Assembly: GCA_030840415.1 (NCBI GenBank)
Contig: JAVEEO010000036.1
Span: 1 to 19,461, forward strand
Reading direction: 5' to 3'
Source of the DNA: Pseudonocardiales bacterium
Lineage (GTDB): Bacteria; Actinomycetota; Actinomycetes; Mycobacteriales; Jatrophihabitantaceae
Length of the DNA stretch: 19,461 nucleotides
Below, one piece after another: positions 15,437 through 19,461 of the stretch (within the stretch, counting starts at the first letter, position 1; every line of letters begins with the position of its first letter). Under the pieces are notes generated by a model that saw only the letters and a list, made by a program, of their open reading frames with translations, did not search any database and was not told the origin of the DNA. The position numbers were made by a program, and so were the translations under genes.

Positions 15437-16578
15437 GAGTAGCTGCGGCCCTTCCATACCTGCTGGCGCCGGCTCGCCTGGAGGGCCACCGGCACGAACG
15501 CGACCGGGCAGAGCGGGGTGAGGATCGCCTGCCAGGCAGCCCTGGGATGGCACTTCAGCCCGACCAGCAACCGTTCGAGCAGCCCGAGCCCGAGCGGCAG
15601 CAGCCAGCGCCGCTGCCTGGTAGCGGCGGCCAGCGGCAGGGTGTAGACCACCAGGTGCCAGCCGGTGGCAGCCGCCAGCCGCCAGCGGGAGCCGCCGGCC
15701 ACCGCGAGCAACCCCCGGCCCAGCCCTGCAACGGCGGCGCGGTACCCGGCATACATCCGGGTCTGCACCAGCTCCCCGCCCAGCGCCAGCCCGAGCTTGA
15801 GGCCGCCCCGCCGGGCCTTCCTGGCCAGCGCCACGTCCTCGACGATGTCGCCGCGCACCGAGGAGAACCCGGCCAGCGCGGTGCAGGCAGCGCGTCGCAT
15901 CGCCAGCAGCGACCCGTTCGCGGTAGCCGCTGACGGCACGTCCGCCGACAGCAGGCCGAACGGCAGGAAGCACAGCAGCACGTCGTCGATCAGCGGCGTC
16001 AGCAACGCCTCACCCAGGCCGGCGGTGAGCTGGCGCGGGAACACCGAGAAGACGTCGGCACGCTGGTCGGCCAGCTCGCGCACCACCGCCTCGATCGCAC
16101 CCGGCGCCAGCAGCACGTCGGCGTCGCAGAAGACCAGCAGCTCGCCGCGCGCCTGCCCGGCAAGCTGCTGGCAGGCCCAGTTCTTGCCGACCCAACCCGG
16201 TGGGGCCGTGGTGCCCCGCACCAGGCGGGCATGGGGCGTGCCGCCCAGCAACGCTTCGGCCAGCTCGGCCGAACCGTCCTCGGACTCGTCGTCCAGCACG
16301 ATCAGCTCCGCCACCCCGGACTGGGCGAGGACGGCCGGCAGGAACCGGGCCAGGGTGGCGGCCTCGTTGCGCACCGGGATCAGCACCGACACGCTTGCCG
16401 CGGGTTCCTGCCGGCCCAGCCGGCCCTGCCGGCCCTGCCGGCTCAGCGGGCTCAGCGGGCTCAGCGGGCTCAGCGGGCGACGCCTACGGCCCAGCACCGG
16501 GAACGACGCCAGGTTGACCGCCAGCGTCGCCAGCTTGACCAGCAGAAAGCCGGTGACGGCGCGCCGCAGCACGGTCAT
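15433..16578 (-). CDS. Membrane glycosyltransferase family 2, carotenoid (CrtQ-like)/HpnB-like, 381 aa
   Basis: Membrane-bound GT2 enzyme. It has one N-terminal helix (about 5-30), then a linker of tripeptide repeats (PLS four times, then RQG/RLG; 35-56). The GT-A domain follows: SVSVLIPVRNEAATL (62-76), ELIVLDDESEDGS (91-103), the metal-binding DAD at 152-154 (VFCDADV) and ED at 247-248. Hydrophobic segments lie at the C-terminus (about 300-370). The segment PPGWVGKNWAC (126-136) resembles diaponeurosporenoate glycosyltransferase CrtQ and hopanoid-associated HpnB. With the neighbouring acyltransferase, P450 and CrtI, sugar transfer to a carotenoid end group is the best guess. The start overlaps the acyltransferase stop by 4 bp (ATGA, 16575-16578) and its stop overlaps the P450 start. 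Confidence 0.87.
   Translation of the reverse strand: MTVLRRAVTGFLLVKLATLAVNLASFPVLGRRRRPLSPLSPLSPLSRQGRQGRLGRQEPAASVSVLIPVRNEAATLARFLPAVLAQSGVAELIVLDDESEDGSAELAEALLGGTPHARLVRGTTAPPGWVGKNWACQQLAGQARGELLVFCDADVLLAPGAIEAVVRELADQRADVFSVFPRQLTAGLGEALLTPLIDDVLLCFLPFGLLSADVPSAATANGSLLAMRRAACTALAGFSSVRGDIVEDVALARKARRGGLKLGLALGGELVQTRMYAGYRAAVAGLGRGLLAVAGGSRWRLAAATGWHLVVYTLPLAAATRQRRWLLPLGLGLLERLLVGLKCHPRAAWQAILTPLCPVAFVPVALQASRRQQVWKGRSYS
16411..16476. repeat. 9-bp in-frame minisatellite within the glycosyltransferase gene
   Basis: Seven adjoining 9-base units run from 16411: CCGGCCCAG, CCGGCCCTG twice, CCGGCTCAG, then CGGGCTCAG three times, fading after 16473. GCTCAGCGG can be counted four times exactly (16441-16476). 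The unit is three codons, so copy-number change keeps the frame. It codes for the PLS and RQG repeats between the membrane helix and catalytic domain. Confidence 0.9.
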
Positions 16579-17246
16579 CGCCGGCCGATGGCGGCAGACC
16601 AGCGGTCGATGCGTTCGTCCCAGCTGCGCCGGCCCTCGACCACTTGGACAAATCCCGGCAGTGGCTGGCGCGGGTCCGCCCCGGCCAACGAGGCGTCCAG
16701 ATCGGCCAGCCGCTCGGCCAGTTCGATCGGCAACCGGTCCGGCGGGCAGGCCGGGCCGATGTCGATCAGCGCCTCGGCGTACTGGTGGCCGCGAGCTGCC
16801 ACCCGGACCGCGACCGGCAGCAACGGAGCCGGCGCCCGGCGCGCCAGCCAGGCCGCGCCGGGCGCCAGCTCGCCGAGCCGGCCGGCCGGCCGGAGCTCGG
16901 CTTCGGGATAGATCACCAGGACCCGGCCCTGCCGCAGACTCTGCAATGCCTCGCGGGGGCGCCCGGTCGAGATCACCCCGAGAGTGGCGAAGAACCGGTA
17001 CTCGGACAGGTTGGCACCGTCCATCAGCAACGCGGCGGGCCGGTGTTGCCGGCGCAGCACGGCCGCGGCCAGGAAGCCGTCCCACCAGCTGTGGTGATTC
17101 GCCGCCCAGACGCAGCCGCCCGGTGGCAGTTCACCGCGGAGCCAGACCCCGCGCAGCCCGCGCCGGACCAGCTGCTCGAACCCGGTACCCAGCGCGCGGG
17201 CCGGCAGCGGCGAGCGCTGTCGGGCCGCACTGCCATTCCTGGCCAT
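16575..17246 (-). CDS. PlsC-like acyltransferase (1-acylglycerol-3-phosphate acyltransferase family), 223 aa
   Basis: Acyl-CoA/ACP-dependent O-acyltransferase. The catalytic HX4D is HHSWWD at 51-56 (ANHHSWWDG). Block II-like GVISTGRP (90-97) and block III VIYPEAELRP (111-120) follow, with E115 in the usual place and A replacing the common G. The start is uncertain: the ATG at 17246 has GGGGGAG very close upstream. An in-frame GTG at 17285, 13 codons earlier, is possible if the mRNA is short-leadered. Both lie outside the conserved domain. It is the first gene of the leftward acyltransferase-glycosyltransferase-P450 operon, with a 4-bp ATGA overlap to the next gene. By analogy with staphyloxanthin (CrtO after CrtQ), it may esterify the sugar of a glycosyl carotenoid. 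A phospholipid role is the alternative. Confidence 0.87.
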   Translation of the reverse strand: MARNGSAARQRSPLPARALGTGFEQLVRRGLRGVWLRGELPPGGCVWAANHHSWWDGFLAAAVLRRQHRPAALLMDGANLSEYRFFATLGVISTGRPREALQSLRQGRVLVIYPEAELRPAGRLGELAPGAAWLARRAPAPLLPVAVRVAARGHQYAEALIDIGPACPPDRLPIELAERLADLDASLAGADPRQPLPGFVQVVEGRRSWDERIDRWSAAIGRR

Positions 17247-17288
17247 CGCTCCCCCGGACGGGACGGTCGCATCGATCAGTTGCACAGG

Positions 17289-17325
17289 TTATGTCTAGCA
17301 TCGACCCAACCGTAGAGTGACTCTA
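17289..17325 (+). promoter_or_regulatory. Candidate crtI promoter with a 13-bp palindromic operator
   Basis: Within the 161-bp divergent region, TTATGT (17289-17294) and TAGAGT (17313-17318) form a -35/-10 pair with an 18-bp spacer for the rightward desaturase gene. The -10 is the left arm of a perfect odd palindrome, TAGAGT-G-ACTCTA (17313-17325), so a bound repressor would block it. The same site lies upstream of the leftward operon and could control both. The palindrome is certain; promoter function is inference. Confidence 0.45.
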
Positions 17326-17407
17326 ACATTGGTCGCGCCGGCTCCCGTGCTGACGGCAGAGCGGATGGCCACGTCCCGACCGCCATACCGAAGCCCGAAG
17401 GAGCGCC

Positions 17408-18901
17408 GTGCCCCGACGTCCGCGCACGGTGCCCGGCCCCACCGACAACGTGGTGATCGTCGGCGCCGGGTTGGGTGGCCTGTCGGCCGCGTTGCGGCTG
17501 GCCGGCGCCGGGCGCCGGGTCACCGTCCTCGAACAGGCCGGCGAGCCCGGCGGTCGCGCCGGGGTGCTGCACCGCGACGGCTACCAGTTCGACACCGGTC
17601 CAACCGTGCTCACCATGCCGGAGCTGATCGAGGACGCCCTGGCCTGCGTCGGCGAGCGGCTCGCCGACCGCCTGGAACTGCTGCCGCTGGGCCCGGCCTA
17701 CCGGGCAAGCTTCGCCGACGGCTCCCGGATCGACGTGCACACCGATCCGGACCGGATGGCAGCCGAGATCGCCGAGGTCGCATCCGAGCGGGACGCGGCG
17801 GGCTACCGCGATCTGGTCGGCTTCCTGCGCACTCTGTACCGGCTCGAGCGGGACAGCTTCATCGACCGCAACCTGGACTCGCCGCTGCAACTGGTGGGCA
17901 GCGCCGGCATTCGGCTGCTGGCCCTCGGCGGTTTGCGCCGGCTGGCTCCCAAGATCGGGCAGTACCTGCAGGACGACCGGCTGCGGCGGATCTTCTCCTT
18001 CCAGGCGATGTATGCCGGGCTGGCGCCGCAGGACGCGCTGGCGATCTATGCGGTGATCTCCTACATGGACACCGTCGCCGGCGTCTACTTCCCCCGGGGA
18101 GGCATGCATGCCGTGGCGCGGGCGCTGGCCGATGCCGCCGCCGATCACGGGGTCACCTTTCGCTATCGGACGAAAGCGGATCGCATCGAGGTCTCCGGCG
18201 GCCGGGCACGAGCGGTGCACACCAGCGACGGGGACCGGATCAGCGCGGACGCCGTGGTAGTCAATGCCGATCTGCCGACGGCCTACGAGCGGCTGCTGCC
18301 CGCCGAGTTCCGCCCGCGCCGGTTGGCGCGGTTGCGGTACTCGCCGTCATGCGTGCTGGTGCACGCCGGATCGGCGGCCGGCTATCCCGATCTGGCCCAT
18401 CACTCGATCTTCTTCGGCTCCGCCTGGCGCAGCACGTTCACCGAGATCATCGACGACGGCCGGCTGATGAGCGACCCGTCGTTCCTGGTCAGTAACCCCA
18501 GCCAGACCGATCCCTCGCTCGCACCGCCGGGCCGGGCCACCTACTACGTCCTCTTCCCCACGCCGAACACCCGGGCGGGCATCGACTGGCCGGCCATCGG
18601 ACCGCGCTATCGCGACGAGATCATGGCGACCCTGGACCGGCGCGGGCTGCCCGGCTTCGAGCAGGGCATCGAGGTCGAGGAAATGGTCACCCCGCAGGAC
18701 TGGCAGGATCAGGGGCTGGCCGCCGGTGCTCCATTCGCGGCCGCGCACACCTTCGGCCAGACCGGGCCGTTCCGGTTCCCGACGCTGGATCGCCGGATCT
18801 CCAACCTGGTGTTCTGTGGCTCCAACACCCAACCGGGAGTGGGCGTTCCGATGGTCCTGCTCTCCGGCCGGTTGGCCGCCGCCCGGATCACCGGACAGTA
18901 G
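17408..18901 (+). CDS. CrtI-type carotenoid desaturase (phytoene/diapophytoene dehydrogenase family), 497 aa
   Basis: FAD-dependent desaturase of the bacterial CrtI/CrtN family, which introduces double bonds into phytoene or diapophytoene at the membrane surface. The N-terminal dinucleotide fold is VVIVGAGLGGLSAALRLAGAG (15-35) ending in a Glu (TVLEQ), then GGRAG. YQFDTGPTVLTMPE follows, typical of the family. The central GVYFPRGGMHAVARALADAA is the substrate-domain motif, and the C-terminal signature is NLVFCGSNTQPGVGVPMVLLSGRLAAARI. The GTG start has AAGGAG four bases upstream (17398-17403). Length is normal. Whether it acts on C40 or C30 substrate, or is a CrtD/CrtO-like later enzyme, cannot be told. 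It is divergent from the tailoring operon and is followed after 4 bp by a TetR-type gene. Confidence 0.92.
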   Translation: MPRRPRTVPGPTDNVVIVGAGLGGLSAALRLAGAGRRVTVLEQAGEPGGRAGVLHRDGYQFDTGPTVLTMPELIEDALACVGERLADRLELLPLGPAYRASFADGSRIDVHTDPDRMAAEIAEVASERDAAGYRDLVGFLRTLYRLERDSFIDRNLDSPLQLVGSAGIRLLALGGLRRLAPKIGQYLQDDRLRRIFSFQAMYAGLAPQDALAIYAVISYMDTVAGVYFPRGGMHAVARALADAAADHGVTFRYRTKADRIEVSGGRARAVHTSDGDRISADAVVVNADLPTAYERLLPAEFRPRRLARLRYSPSCVLVHAGSAAGYPDLAHHSIFFGSAWRSTFTEIIDDGRLMSDPSFLVSNPSQTDPSLAPPGRATYYVLFPTPNTRAGIDWPAIGPRYRDEIMATLDRRGLPGFEQGIEVEEMVTPQDWQDQGLAAGAPFAAAHTFGQTGPFRFPTLDRRISNLVFCGSNTQPGVGVPMVLLSGRLAAARITGQ

Positions 18902-18905
18902 CGCC

Positions 18906-19461
18906 ATGGCCACCCCGACACCCACGAGCGGTACAGCGGCGAGCAGCCTCGGCCTGCGCGAGCAGCACAAGCGCCGGACCCGCCGGGCGATCACCGCCGC
19001 CGCGATGGCGCTGTTCTTCGAACGCGGCTTCGACACCAAGGAGGACCTGTTCTTCGACGAGGTCCATCCGCTGCGCGACGCGCTGGTCGAGGCGGTACGC
19101 CGCTGCCCGTCCGGCACCTCGTTGATGCTCGCGCTGCGGGAGCAGGTCCTGTTCCAGCTGACGGCCGGGCGCACCGCGGCCGAGGCCGATGAGGTGACCC
19201 GCTTCCACGCCGCCGTGGTCGACAGCCCCGATCTGCAGCGCCGCGAGCAGCACCTCCAACTGCTGCGCAGGCAGGCACTCACCGACGCCCTGGCCGGTGC
19301 CCTGGACGCGGACGCACCGTTCCTGACGCCCGAACTGGCGGCTGCCCAGTACCTGGCGGCCGAGGCGGTGATCGGCGCCGAACTGCGCACCCGGCTGCTC
19401 GGCGGCCAGCCGCTGCCCGACGCCCTGGCAGACCTGCAGCCGGTGACGGCCGGGGTCTTCA
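18906..19461 (+). CDS. TetR-family regulator lacking its HTH core, 3' end beyond window (partial)
   Basis: Open from the ATG at 18906 to the window edge (185 codons, no stop). The N-terminus is typical of TetR proteins: LREQHKRRTRRAITAAAMALFFERGFD (17-43). In ordinary members about 23 residues follow, containing the T-V-x2-IA and AGVSxxTFFRYFP helices. Here residue D43 is joined directly to TKEDLFFDEV (44-53), the segment that normally follows them. The rest (54 on) reads as a helical ligand/dimer domain with no frameshift, so the gap is in frame (junction at about 19034/19035). DNA binding should be lost. There is no good ribosome site; the 4-bp gap after crtI suggests coupled translation. 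It may be a decayed repressor, a dominant-negative partner, or an assembly error. Confidence 0.78.
   Translation, partial: MATPTPTSGTAASSLGLREQHKRRTRRAITAAAMALFFERGFDTKEDLFFDEVHPLRDALVEAVRRCPSGTSLMLALREQVLFQLTAGRTAAEADEVTRFHAAVVDSPDLQRREQHLQLLRRQALTDALAGALDADAPFLTPELAAAQYLAAEAVIGAELRTRLLGGQPLPDALADLQPVTAGVF

Noticed and set aside
15437..15973. N-terminal extension of the P450 reading frame by about 180 codons
   Set aside because: It lies entirely within the glycosyltransferase gene in another frame and has an Arg/Gly/Ala-rich translation. The P450 N-terminus is complete from 15436.
17276..18220. Leftward 314-codon frame opposite crtI
   Set aside because: Antisense to a complete, motif-rich CrtI gene. 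Its translation is Gln/His/Gly-rich and it crosses the divergent promoter region.

Overview
The window is a stretch of chromosome from a high-GC Gram-positive bacterium, most likely an actinomycete (Actinomycetota). The evidence is the strong G/C bias at third codon positions, frequent GTG starts with GGAGG-type ribosome sites, and family content (DUF5995, a DUF6197-like protein, PspC, FrcABC-type sugar uptake, CrtI with a carotenoid-type glycosyltransferase). The genus cannot be named from the sequence. No rRNA, tRNA, insertion sequence, phage gene or CRISPR array was seen.

Left part (1-4648): a leftward operon for uptake of a monosaccharide or polyol. It encodes a lipoprotein binding protein, an RbsC/FrcC-type permease, a single-domain FrcA-type ATPase and a small universal stress protein. 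The last three genes are joined by ATGA stop/start overlaps. A divergent LacI-family regulator reads rightward. Between them lies a perfect 32-bp palindrome made of three AAGCGCTT cores at 12-bp spacing, the obvious operator. A strong hairpin follows the binding-protein gene and probably sets its excess over the permease.

Middle part (4619-13278): a DUF6197-like protein and a Kup potassium transporter (leftward), a frameshifted secreted SpaA/Ig-like surface protein (leftward), a 578-bp gap, a small PspC membrane protein and a SAM methyltransferase (rightward), and a large secreted beta-propeller/LamG protein (leftward). These look like separate housekeeping and cell-surface units.

Right part (13540-19461): a DUF5995 gene (rightward) converges on a tightly coupled leftward operon of acyltransferase, family 2 glycosyltransferase and cytochrome P450. 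That operon is divergent from a CrtI-type carotenoid desaturase, which is followed 4 bp later by a TetR-family regulator running off the window. Together they look like a pathway for a desaturated, oxidised, glycosylated and acylated carotenoid. The prenyl synthase and carotenoid synthase are not in view. The TetR-like gene lacks the segment that normally forms its DNA-binding helix-turn-helix.

The points most worth following are the P450-containing carotenoid tailoring operon, the HTH-less TetR protein, the CG-repeat frameshift in the secreted protein, the 9-bp minisatellite coding for a linker in the glycosyltransferase, and the triple LacI-type operator.
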